From Paenibacillus sp. H1-7 (GTDB taxonomy: Bacteria; Bacillota; Bacilli; Paenibacillales; NBRC-103111), in assembly GCF_022354825.1 (NCBI RefSeq), contig NZ_CP031168.1, forward strand, positions 5,643,501 to 5,707,500: 64,000 nucleotides of DNA, written 5' to 3'. The notes under the pieces are model-generated. The model searched no databases. It was not told the origin of the DNA and was given only the letters and a program-made list of their open reading frames with translations. Below are positions 34,286 through 41,817 of the stretch, piece after piece. Each line of letters starts with the position of its first letter. The first letter of the stretch is position 1. Made by a program: the position numbers and the translations under genes.

Positions 34286-35071
34286 CTACAGCGATTTTAC
34301 GGCACCGCCGTCCACATGGAATACCGACCCGGTCATGTAGCTGTTCAGCGGCGACAGCAAATAGGCGGCAATGGTTGCCAGCTCGCTCGGCTGCCCGTAC
34401 CGTCCGAGCGGGATGTCCTTGCGGAGCGCCTGCTGCACTTCTTCTATTGTAGTATTCTCCCGTTCCGCTCTTAGCGAATCAAGCTCGACAAGCCGATCCG
34501 TCATAATCCGACCCGGACATACCGTATTCAGCAAAATGCCGTCTTGCGCAAATTCCATCGACAACGTCTTCATTAAACCGACAACGCCCGTACGGAACGT
34601 ATTCGACAGAACGAGTCCGGGGATCGGCGTCTTGACGGAGGTGGACGCAATCGTGACGATTCTGCCGCCTTGGGCCGCCAAATGCGGATGGAACCCGCGA
34701 ATGAGCCTGACTACGCTCATCATATTGCCGAAGAACGCCTTCTCCCACGCTGCATCGTCGAATGATAAAAAGCTCCCGCTTGGCGGGCCTCCCGCATTAC
34801 ACACGAGCGCATCTACACGATCAAACCGCTCGGTAGCGAATTGAATCAGCTTCGCAATATCGTCCGCATTGCTCACATCCACCGCCATCGATTCAACCTT
34901 GACGCCGTATTGCGCGCGAATCGTTTCGGCCGCTTCCGCAATTGCCCGCTCGCTTCGGCTGCAAAGCAGCAAATTCGCTCCTTCCGCCGCCAATTGCTCG
35001 GCTATAGCCCGTCCCAAGCCTTTGCTGGACGCGGTAACTACCGCGGTTTTTCCTTTGAGCATCAAATCCAT
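34286..35071 (-). CDS. Short-chain dehydrogenase/reductase with altered active site
   Basis: A 261-residue SDR with the NAD(P) motif TASSKGLGRAIAE, the NAG motif (LVCNAGGPPSG), catalytic-type serine in IASTSVKTP and the C-terminal FHVDGG. The usual YxxxK is not present: the aligned segment reads LVLSNTFRTGVVGLMK, so the tyrosine appears as Ser or Asn and the lysine as Arg. This occurs in a recognised divergent SDR subfamily, annotated as 3-oxoacyl-ACP-reductase-like, whose activity is uncertain. ATG follows AAGGAGG. Confidence 0.82.
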   Translation of the reverse strand: MDLMLKGKTAVVTASSKGLGRAIAEQLAAEGANLLLCSRSERAIAEAAETIRAQYGVKVESMAVDVSNADDIAKLIQFATERFDRVDALVCNAGGPPSGSFLSFDDAAWEKAFFGNMMSVVRLIRGFHPHLAAQGGRIVTIASTSVKTPIPGLVLSNTFRTGVVGLMKTLSMEFAQDGILLNTVCPGRIMTDRLVELDSLRAERENTTIEEVQQALRKDIPLGRYGQPSELATIAAYLLSPLNSYMTGSVFHVDGGAVKSL

Positions 35072-35180
35072 AATACAGTCAGCCTCCTTAAAAGGAATAA
35101 GTTTACATCATCCTAAAAAATGGGTATAGTAGAATAGGTTTTGTTCATTTAGGTATACTCTACCATAAGAGGTGATCGTT

Positions 35181-36224
35181 TTGAAAAGCATGTTTTCCAT
35201 CGGGTTGGTCGTGAGCTTCGTTCTAAGCGCTATCGCTCACTATTCCGGCCTGGTATCCTCCACCGTGCAGTTCATCATATCCTGTATAGCCATTTTGTTT
35301 GTCGCAGGCTTTCTCGGAAAAGCTACGGAAAGCGTCGCCCATTATGCGGGTGAACGGCTGGGCGGATTTTTGAATGCGACGTTCGGTAATGCGGCGGAGC
35401 TGATCATTGCGATCTTCCTGGTCAAAGACGGCATGTTCGACGTAGTGAAGGCAAGTATCACCGGTTCGATCATCGGCAACTTGCTGCTTGTCCTTGGACT
35501 CAGCTTGTTCATCGGAGGATTGAAATATAAGGAGCAAACCTTTAACATCAAGCTTGCCGGACATAACGGGTCCTTGATGCTGCTGGCTGTGATAGCTTTG
35601 TTCATTCCTGCAGCCTTCGCTCAAAGCTTGACGACCTCGGAAACGGCAAACCTGAGCATCCTAGTCGCCATCATTCTGATTGTGGCCTACTTGCTGTGGC
35701 TGCTATTCTCTATGGTTACCCATAAAAACGAGCTTGCCGACGAAGTAGTCGAGCACGGGGAGCCGGCTTGGTCCAAAGGAACTTCGATTCTGTTCCTGAT
35801 TATCGCTACGGTCATGGTAGCGTTCGAGAGCGAGTGGCTGGTCGGCACATTGGAGAGCATCACCCACAAATTCGGCCTATCGGAGCTGTTCGTCGGGGCC
35901 TTTCTGATCGCCATCATCGGCAATGCGGCTGAACATAGCGCAGCGGTTATGCTTGCCAGAAAAAACCGGATCGGCGCAGCCGTAGAAATCGCTGTCGGAA
36001 GCAGCTTGCAGATTGCCCTGTTCGTAGGACCGGTGCTTGTCCTTGTATCTCTTCTCTTCGGTCAGACGATGAACATCGTATTCACCACCTTCGAGCTTGT
36101 AGCCATAGGCGTTGCCGCCATCATTGCGAAGTCGATCTCTCAAGACGGCACGACCAATTGGTTCGAAGGGGTTCTGCTGCTGGTTGTATACTGTATTCTC
36201 GGCATCGCCTTTTTCCTCGTTTAG
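35181..36224 (+). CDS. cax: Ca2+/H+ antiporter, CAX family
   Basis: A 347-residue membrane protein with about eleven TM segments and two inverted CAX repeats, each with the ion-binding block: GERLGGFLNATFGNAAELII in the first half and GNAAEHSAAVMLARKNRIGAA in the second. It resembles B. subtilis ChaA/YfkE, which exports Ca2+ in exchange for protons. TTG at 35181 is chosen: AGAGGTG lies six bases upstream, whereas a GTG three codons earlier overlaps that site. Second calcium exporter in the window beside the P-type ATPase. Confidence 0.9.
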   Translation: MKSMFSIGLVVSFVLSAIAHYSGLVSSTVQFIISCIAILFVAGFLGKATESVAHYAGERLGGFLNATFGNAAELIIAIFLVKDGMFDVVKASITGSIIGNLLLVLGLSLFIGGLKYKEQTFNIKLAGHNGSLMLLAVIALFIPAAFAQSLTTSETANLSILVAIILIVAYLLWLLFSMVTHKNELADEVVEHGEPAWSKGTSILFLIIATVMVAFESEWLVGTLESITHKFGLSELFVGAFLIAIIGNAAEHSAAVMLARKNRIGAAVEIAVGSSLQIALFVGPVLVLVSLLFGQTMNIVFTTFELVAIGVAAIIAKSISQDGTTNWFEGVLLLVVYCILGIAFFLV

Positions 36225-36261
36225 CACCCGGTCGCCTTATATACATACATTTAGCTGCAAG

Positions 36262-36296
36262 AAAAAAGTAGCCTCCAAATGGAAGGCTACTTTTTC
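36262..36296. terminator. Bidirectional terminator between cax and ylaN
   Basis: AAAAAGTAGCCT (36263-36274) pairs with AGGCTACTTTTT (36284-36295); it overlaps the ylaN stop and serves both convergent genes. Confidence 0.88.
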
Positions 36297-36574
36297 ATGT
36301 TCAATGCTTCATATAGCTCAGCCAAATTGCGTTCGAGCTTAACCAGAATCTGCTTGCCTACCTGATCTGATATCAGCTCAGCTCTAATGGCAAAATCGAT
36401 CTCTCTGGATAACCCATACATCTGTGTATCTAATACCTCTTCATACAGAGGACATTTACGGGTAGTTAAGTTCTCCATCTGTACTTCGATGAGCTTTTCA
36501 ATTTTATCTGCATCTTCCTGAAGAAGATGAAGTGCTTTCTGAGACAGGCTAAGTAACAAATCGGATGATGACAT
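36287..36574 (-). CDS. ylaN: YlaN family protein
   Basis: A 95-residue protein with the characteristic block [20 protein letters not shown] preceded by [16 protein letters not shown]. In B. subtilis YlaN is needed under iron limitation and has been shown to bind Fur and relieve repression. In B. subtilis ylaN lies near ftsW; here ftsW is 3 kb away. ATG at 36574 is preceded by AGGGGGGG at slightly long spacing; an ATG 11 codons upstream has no ribosome site. Confidence 0.9.
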   Translation of the reverse strand: MSSSDLLLSLSQKALHLLQEDADKIEKLIEVQMENLTTRKCPLYEEVLDTQMYGLSREIDFAIRAELISDQVGKQILVKLERNLAELYEALNMKK

Positions 36575-36756
36575 CAAGCTTTTCCCCCCCTGTACGTACG
36601 AGTTCATAGCTTAATATTAGTCGATATTGCCTCAAGAAACAAGAGAGCGGGTAGCTGTTGTCCATATTTCCTTTAATCCCCAAGGGAATGATCGTTTCTG
36701 TCGACAGACGGCCGATATTTTGATACGGAATTCCATTACATCTTCCTATGTGGTAA

Positions 36757-36795
36757 CAAAAAAACGGCATTTTCGCCAAGGACGAAAATACCGTT
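36757..36795 (-). terminator. Rho-independent terminator of the HPr-like gene
   Basis: Minus strand AACGGTATTTTCG, seven-base loop, CGAAAATGCCGTT, TTTTTTG; 11 nt beyond the stop. Confidence 0.88.
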
Positions 36796-36806
36796 ATGTC
36801 TCGCTT

Positions 36807-37055
36807 TTAGTCTTGGATACTGTTGATTTGCAGATTGTGCTTGGCGAACACTTCCGCCATAGCTTTCTTGGCTTCCTCAGCGTCAGGACCATGAACGTGC
36901 AGATCGTAGTTGCTGCTAGTCAGCAAGGTAGTGAACAAGCCAAGGATGCTCTTCACATCGATATACTTGTTATCATACTGCAATACAATGGACGATCTGA
37001 ATTTGTTCGCTGTTTGTGAAATCTCTACAATTGCGGCGTTGTTGGCACTTGACAT
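36807..37055 (-). CDS. HPr-like protein without the catalytic histidine
   Basis: An 82-residue protein. The second half fits HPr (FRSSIVLQYDNKYIDVKSILGL), including the Ser46-type site as S36 in DVKSILGL. The segment normally holding the phosphorylated His15 (HARPAT...) is NNAAIV, with the first beta strand apparently shortened. So it cannot act as a PTS phosphocarrier at His15, but could still be a target of HPr kinase, like Crh in Bacillus. Its own C-terminus (SIQD) is HPr-sized. ATG at 37055 follows GGAGGG; single gene with its own terminator. Confidence 0.75.
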   Translation of the reverse strand: MSSANNAAIVEISQTANKFRSSIVLQYDNKYIDVKSILGLFTTLLTSSNYDLHVHGPDAEEAKKAMAEVFAKHNLQINSIQD

Positions 37056-37149
37056 ATTTAATCCCTCCATGCGATCAATAACATAACATTGAAAAAAGAT
37101 AAATCGCTTTCTTTTTCATGATACATTGGAAAGGAATAACACGCAACTA

Positions 37150-38265
37150 CTATTTCAAATGTTCCGGGTTCAGCCCTTCCAGCTCCGGTATCACAAATCG
37201 TCCATCCTTACGGATCAATACGTCGTCGAAATAAATTTCGCCCCCGCCGTACTCCGGACGCTGAATGAGCACCAAATCCCAATGCACGGAAGAACGGTTG
37301 CCGTTGTCCGCCTGCTCATAGGCTTGGCCCGGTGTAAAGTGCAGGCTGCCGTCGATCTTCTCGTCAAACAGCGTATCTTTCATCGGAGTGGAAATATGCG
37401 GATTGAAGCCCAGGCTGAACTCGCCGATATAGCGCGCCCCTTCATCCGAATCCAGAATTTTATTCAAACGCTCCGTATTGTTGGAGGTCGCTTCGACAAT
37501 TTTGCCGTTCTCAAACCGGAACGTAATGTTCTCGAACGTAATGCCCGACTTCACGGAAGGCGTGTTGTAGCTGATGACCCCGTTGACGGAATCGCGGACC
37601 GGCGCAGTGTACACTTCCCCGTCGGGAATGTTGCGTCTGCCGCAGCATTTGACGGAGCCGATTCCTTTAATGGAAAACTGGATATCGGTTCCAGGCGAGA
37701 CGATTCTCACACGATCGGTACGATTCATAAGGTCCTGCAGCGGTGTCATGGCGTCAGCCATTTTAGCATAATCGAGATTGCATACGTCAAAGTAAAAATC
37801 CTCGAACTTGGCCGTGCTCATATTGGCCAGCTGAGCCATCGACGGACTCGGGTAGCGCAGCACAACCCAGCGGGTTCTTTTTACACGCTGCTCCAGATGA
37901 ACCGGTTTGCTGTAATAGGTTTCGTACAGCTTCATTTGGGCTTCCGGGACATCGGACATCTCGCTTACGTTGGAGCCGCCGCGGATCGCTACATAGCAGT
38001 TCATATCCTGCATCCGCTTCAGGTCCATTGCAGCCCAATGCTCCATCTGCTCTTTCGTAGCCTGCTGGAGCAATGCGCTTCGAACGGACGGCTCCACAAG
38101 CTCGACAAAAGGCTGTCCGCCGCGGGCGTACACTTCCTCCACAAGGCATTTGGCAATCTCCCACTCGGAGCCGATAATTTCAATCAGCACCTTTTCTCCG
38201 GCTTGAACATCCAATGAATAGCCTACAATATTTTTGGCTAGCTGCTGCAAACGTGGATCGCGCAT
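37150..38265 (-). CDS. ampS: M29 family aminopeptidase (AmpS/PepS)
   Basis: A 371-residue metallo-aminopeptidase of family M29. Recognisable blocks: NIVGYSLDVQAGEKVLIE at the start, NIPDGEVYTAPVRDSVNG with metal-binding Glu in the middle, and EFSLGFNP and SVHWDLVLI near the C-terminus with further metal ligands. Such enzymes remove N-terminal residues from peptides in the cytoplasm. ATG follows GGAGAAGAGATT. Probably in one unit with the VTT membrane protein upstream (20 bp). Confidence 0.9.
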   Translation of the reverse strand: MRDPRLQQLAKNIVGYSLDVQAGEKVLIEIIGSEWEIAKCLVEEVYARGGQPFVELVEPSVRSALLQQATKEQMEHWAAMDLKRMQDMNCYVAIRGGSNVSEMSDVPEAQMKLYETYYSKPVHLEQRVKRTRWVVLRYPSPSMAQLANMSTAKFEDFYFDVCNLDYAKMADAMTPLQDLMNRTDRVRIVSPGTDIQFSIKGIGSVKCCGRRNIPDGEVYTAPVRDSVNGVISYNTPSVKSGITFENITFRFENGKIVEATSNNTERLNKILDSDEGARYIGEFSLGFNPHISTPMKDTLFDEKIDGSLHFTPGQAYEQADNGNRSSVHWDLVLIQRPEYGGGEIYFDDVLIRKDGRFVIPELEGLNPEHLK

Positions 38266-38285
38266 AATCTCTTCTCCTTTGTCGT

Positions 38286-38879
38286 TTAGGATACCTTATT
38301 GTTTCCGTTGTCGAACCATTTCTTCTTATAAATATTACCGATGATTAGCAGAATGACGAAAATGAGCACCAACAGCAGCAGTCTGCGCTTGTACTGATGA
38401 AAATACAGCAGATCGTGTCCGAGCATCGATTCCAAGAGGATCATCGGAAGCTTGCCCACCACAGTGCCGAGCACAAAATCTCGGGTTCTCACTTTCATAA
38501 CCGCCGCTGCCAAACTAATCCCGAAGGAGGGCAGTACGGGAATCACCCTCGAGATCGCTATGTAAAGAAATCCGTTTTGTTCAAGCTTGGAATTGAATTT
38601 CTTAATGTAAGCGTATTGTTCCAGCTTTTTCTCTACCCACCCCCCCGCATAATGACGGGCAACCCAAAACAAACATATGGAGCCCAGAACGGCCATCGCA
38701 TAATTGACGACGAACCCGGCCCATAAACCGAATATGAGTACATTGGCGCCTGCAATGACGACAAAGGGGACAATCGGAAAGACCGTCTGCAAAAAAGCCA
38801 GCAGCCCTCCCGCCAGATGCCCCCATATTCCCCATGATTGCAGGAGCTCGGACAAATGACGGACATTCCATTCGGCCAA
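38286..38879 (-). CDS. TVP38/TMEM64 (VTT domain) membrane protein
   Basis: A 197-residue membrane protein with 5-6 hydrophobic segments. The VTT/SNARE-associated core is seen in FLYIAISRVIPVLPSFGISL and VLGTVVGKLPMILLESMLG. These proteins belong to the DedA superfamily and are thought to move lipids or handle lipid carriers. TTG start at 38879 with GGAGG eight bases upstream. The C-terminus is basic and cytoplasmic-looking. Confidence 0.85.
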   Translation of the reverse strand: MAEWNVRHLSELLQSWGIWGHLAGGLLAFLQTVFPIVPFVVIAGANVLIFGLWAGFVVNYAMAVLGSICLFWVARHYAGGWVEKKLEQYAYIKKFNSKLEQNGFLYIAISRVIPVLPSFGISLAAAVMKVRTRDFVLGTVVGKLPMILLESMLGHDLLYFHQYKRRLLLLVLIFVILLIIGNIYKKKWFDNGNNKVS

Positions 38880-38981
38880 AGAGCATTCCTCCTTCTACAT
38901 TCATTTATTGTACCACTTTTCAGGTGCTTTTCCACAATGCATATGAGGTTGTTGCATAATCGATAAAAACCGTTGAGCCAC

Positions 38982-39011
38982 TTGACATTGGTAGGTAATT
39001 TCCTTTAGAAT
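38982..39011 (+). promoter_or_regulatory. Sigma-A promoter of rpsD
   Basis: TTGACA (38982-38987), 18-bp spacer, TAGAAT (39006-39011); about 205 bp before the rpsD start, leaving a long leader. Confidence 0.75.
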
Positions 39012-39017
39012 AAGAAG

Positions 39018-39221
39018 TCGAGATAAGCGTGTTCCCGATATAGGATTCGCGTTTATGGTGGAAGCATGTGTCACCCTCACTGATTTTGTTGCTGACAAGA
39101 CAGCGGCTGAGATTCTTGTCAGGTGCCGTGGCCGAACGCTTCAGGCTTTAAACAAAATCGAGCATATGTTTCACCCGAGGAAACCACCCACCATTCTATT
39201 TAACAAAGGAGCTCATTATAC
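39018..39221 (+). promoter_or_regulatory. Candidate S4 autoregulatory leader of rpsD
   Basis: About 200 nt of untranslated leader with visible structure: ATAAGCG/CGTTTAT and CTGACAAG/CTTGTCAG stems (the latter at about 39093-39124). In B. subtilis and relatives, S4 represses its own synthesis by binding the rpsD leader. I see the position and structure but did not confirm the known S4-leader fold. Confidence 0.5.
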
Positions 39222-39821
39222 ATGTCACGCTACACAGGTCCTAAATTTAAACTTAGCCGTCGTTTGGGTATTTCCCTTAGCGGCACAGGAAAAGAATTGA
39301 AGCGCCCATTCCCTCCAGGACAACACGGTCCGGGACAACGCAAAAAAATGAGCGGTTACGGCATTCAATTGCAAGAGAAACAAAAGCTTCGCCATATGTA
39401 TGGAGTGAACGAAAAACAATTCCGCAACCTGTTTGACAAAGCTACCAAACAACAAGGTATCGCGGGTGAAAACTTCATGATCTTGCTGGAAAGCCGTTTG
39501 GACAACCTGGTTTACCGTCTTGGCTTTGCTAACTCCCGTGCAGGCGCTCGTCAATTGGTATCCCATGGTCACGTTACTGTTAACGGTAAAAAAGTGGACA
39601 TCGCTTCTTACCTCGTGAGCACTAGCGACGTAATCGGTCTTCGTGAAAGAAGCCGCGGCTTGTCTTCCGTTAAAGAAGCTTTGGCAAACCGCAACTACTT
39701 GCCAGCTTACCTGGAGTACAATGACGCTGCTGTAGAAGGTAAATACACTCGTCTTCCTGAGCGTTCCGAATTGCCTCAAGAAATCGACGAGAAGCAAATC
39801 GTCGAGTTCTACAGCCGTTAA
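39222..39821 (+). CDS. rpsD: 30S ribosomal protein S4
   Basis: A 199-residue S4 starting [20 protein letters not shown]. The S4 RNA-binding domain contains [20 protein letters not shown] and [14 protein letters not shown]. It is the zinc-free form (no N-terminal cysteines), as usual in Firmicutes. S4 nucleates 30S assembly by binding 16S rRNA. Single gene with own promoter, long leader and terminator. Codon choice is strongly biased towards preferred codons, as expected of a ribosomal protein. Confidence 0.98.
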   Translation: MSRYTGPKFKLSRRLGISLSGTGKELKRPFPPGQHGPGQRKKMSGYGIQLQEKQKLRHMYGVNEKQFRNLFDKATKQQGIAGENFMILLESRLDNLVYRLGFANSRAGARQLVSHGHVTVNGKKVDIASYLVSTSDVIGLRERSRGLSSVKEALANRNYLPAYLEYNDAAVEGKYTRLPERSELPQEIDEKQIVEFYSR

Positions 39822-39840
39822 TTTTTGAATTTGGTTACTC

Positions 39841-39878
39841 AAAACTGTCCTTCACTTATGTGGAGGGCAGTTTTTTAT
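39841..39878 (+). terminator. Rho-independent terminator of rpsD
   Basis: AAAACTGTCCTTCAC, four-base loop, GTGGAGGGCAGTTTT with continuing T run. Confidence 0.9.
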
Positions 39879-39933
39879 TATACTTAATATTTGCCCTCAT
39901 CCCCCTTGGAACAGCAGGTCCCCTTCGATTTGC

Positions 39934-39983
39934 AAAAAGAAGAGCTTGTTCCCGTTCCGTGTCGAGCGGCGAATAAGCTCTTC
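39934..39983 (-). terminator. Rho-independent terminator of tyrS
   Basis: Minus strand AGAAGAGCTT (39974-39983) pairs with AAGCTCTTCT (39939-39948), followed by TTTTTG; 12 nt beyond the tyrS stop. Confidence 0.75.
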
Positions 39984-39995
39984 TCTTTTGAAACC

Positions 39996-41249
39996 TTATA
40001 CGAATTTGGCCAGGAAGTAATTGCGCTTGCCGCGGCGAATAACGATGTACTTGCCTTCCAATCCGTCCTCAGGACGAATCACCTTGTCCAGCTCCGTCAC
40101 TTTGCTGCCGTTAAGCGATACGGCGCCGCTCTCGATATCCTGCTTGGCTTGACGCTTCGACGGTACCGCCTTCACGGCAACCAGCAAATCGATCAGCGTA
40201 GTTTCGGCTGTAATTTCCGTAGAAGGAACGTCCTGGAATGCATCCTCGATCTCGCGGCCCGTCAGTATGTCCACATTGCCGCTGAACAGCACTTCCGATA
40301 TTTTGATCGCGCTCAGAGTCGCTTCCTTGCCGTGTACAAGCTCCGTCACTTCACGTGCGAGAACACGCTGCGCTTCGCGTTTTTCCGGACTCGCCTGAAC
40401 CTGCTCCTCCAGCTTGCCGATCTCTTCCGGCGTTAGGAATGTAAAGTATTTCAGGAATTTCACCACGTCATTGTCGTGCGTATTGATCCAGAACTGGTAG
40501 AACTGGTACGGAGACGTTTTGTCCGCATCGAGCCATACTGCGCCACCGGCCGTTTTACCGAATTTCGAGCCGTCGCTCTTGGTCACAAGAGGCATCGTTA
40601 AGCCGAACGCCTTGTTTCCTGTCGTTTTGCCGATCAAATCGAGACCTGCCGTAATATTCCCCCACTGGTCGCTACCTCCGACTTGCAGAGAGCAATTAAT
40701 ATCGCTGTTCATTCTAAAGAAGTCGTATGCTTGTAAGATCATGTAAGTGAACTCGGTAAACGAGATTCCATTCGCCAGACGGGAATCTACGCTGTCTTTG
40801 GCCAGCATGTAGTTAACGGAGAAATATTTGCCGACATCCCGCAGGAACGAGATAATGTTCAGCTCGCTCAGCCAGTTGTAATTGTTCGCCATCCGGGCCG
40901 GATTCTCGCTATGATCGAAATCGAGAAAACGCGACAGCTGATTCTTCAGCTTCTCGGTCCATAGCTCCACCACGTCTTGAGTGTTCAAGGAGCGTTCCGT
41001 CGAACGGCCGCTTGGGTCCCCGATCATCCCGGTTCCTCCGCCTACGAGAGCGATCGGCAGGTGTCCCGCCATCTGGAACCGCTTCAAGCACAGGATCGGC
41101 AGCAAATGGCCGATATGAAGACTGTCAGCCGTCGGATCGAAGCCGGCATACAAGACGACCCTATCCTCTTCGAGCTTCTTGGCCAATCCTTCTTCATCCG
41201 TCAATTGATGAATTAATCCTCTGTACTGCAATTCTTGTAAAATGTTCAT
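39996..41249 (-). CDS. tyrS: Tyrosyl-tRNA synthetase
   Basis: A 417-residue class I synthetase starting MNILQELQYRGLIHQLTD. The HIGH motif is in DSLHIGHLLPIL, the tyrosine-pocket DQWGNITAG and the KMSKS equivalent SKFGKTAGG are present, and an S4-like domain ends the protein (KQDIESGAVSLNGSKV). ATG at 41249 is preferred; the frame extends 19 codons into the T-box terminator, which cannot be coding. Ribosome site GGGAG is at somewhat long spacing. Controlled by the upstream T-box. Confidence 0.95.
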   Translation of the reverse strand: MNILQELQYRGLIHQLTDEEGLAKKLEEDRVVLYAGFDPTADSLHIGHLLPILCLKRFQMAGHLPIALVGGGTGMIGDPSGRSTERSLNTQDVVELWTEKLKNQLSRFLDFDHSENPARMANNYNWLSELNIISFLRDVGKYFSVNYMLAKDSVDSRLANGISFTEFTYMILQAYDFFRMNSDINCSLQVGGSDQWGNITAGLDLIGKTTGNKAFGLTMPLVTKSDGSKFGKTAGGAVWLDADKTSPYQFYQFWINTHDNDVVKFLKYFTFLTPEEIGKLEEQVQASPEKREAQRVLAREVTELVHGKEATLSAIKISEVLFSGNVDILTGREIEDAFQDVPSTEITAETTLIDLLVAVKAVPSKRQAKQDIESGAVSLNGSKVTELDKVIRPEDGLEGKYIVIRRGKRNYFLAKFV

Positions 41250-41283
41250 GTTCGAGCCGACTCCCTTCTTCAATTGGAAAAAT

Positions 41284-41640
41284 AAAAAAAGCCCTCTCAT
41301 CCACAAAGGGACGAGAAGGCTGTTGCTCGCGGTACCACCCTAATTAAAGCTGCCAAAACGAAATCTGTAGTCTGGAATATTGCAAGCTTAGACTGTGATT
41401 GCGCGGCAAGACTTTCACTTTGATAACGATAACGGGTCAGACCCGGCAGGAAGCTACTTGTGCGAGACTATTGCGGGCGACTACTGTACCTAGGTACTTA
41501 GCTCCAGCATTTTGCACGTTCCCCTCCCCTGCTCCGGACGGTAATTCGAATGAAGGTCAACTGCCGATTCGCACCACCATCGGCTCTCTGGGAGCTTGAT
41601 ACCTTATTCTACTGCAGCAGTGTCAAGGGTTCCACCCATC
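41284..41640 (-). promoter_or_regulatory. T-box riboswitch of tyrS (tRNA-Tyr sensing)
   Basis: Minus-strand leader with the canonical T-box AGGGTGGTACCGCGAGC (about 41325-41341), Stem I segment CCCAGAGAGCCGATGG and the specifier region GAATTACCGTCCGGAG, giving specifier UAC (tyrosine). The terminator AGCCTTCTCGTC.../...GATGAGAGGGCT runs into TTTTTTT at 41284-41321. A possible promoter (TTTAAC, 16 bp, TATGAT) lies near 41655-41685. Confidence 0.93.
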
Positions 41641-41747
41641 GACCGCCAAATCCATCATAGCATTTGCAATATTCGGTTAAACCATGTTATATCACAAGCG
41701 ATTGCGGTTGTCAAACGTTATGTCACTTATTCTTCTTTTCGTTTGTG

Positions 41748-41775
41748 TTCACGGTTTCCGCCTTTATGCTATAAT
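41748..41775 (+). promoter_or_regulatory. Extended -10 promoter of the penicillin-binding protein gene
   Basis: TTCACG (41748-41753), 16-bp spacer ending TGC, TATAAT (41770-41775): a perfect -10 with TGn extension, 42 bp before the start codon and divergent from the tyrS leader. Confidence 0.75.
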
Positions 41776-41817
41776 GAACTACGTATGTTTTCCAAAATCG
41801 GGAGGATTTTTATCGGT

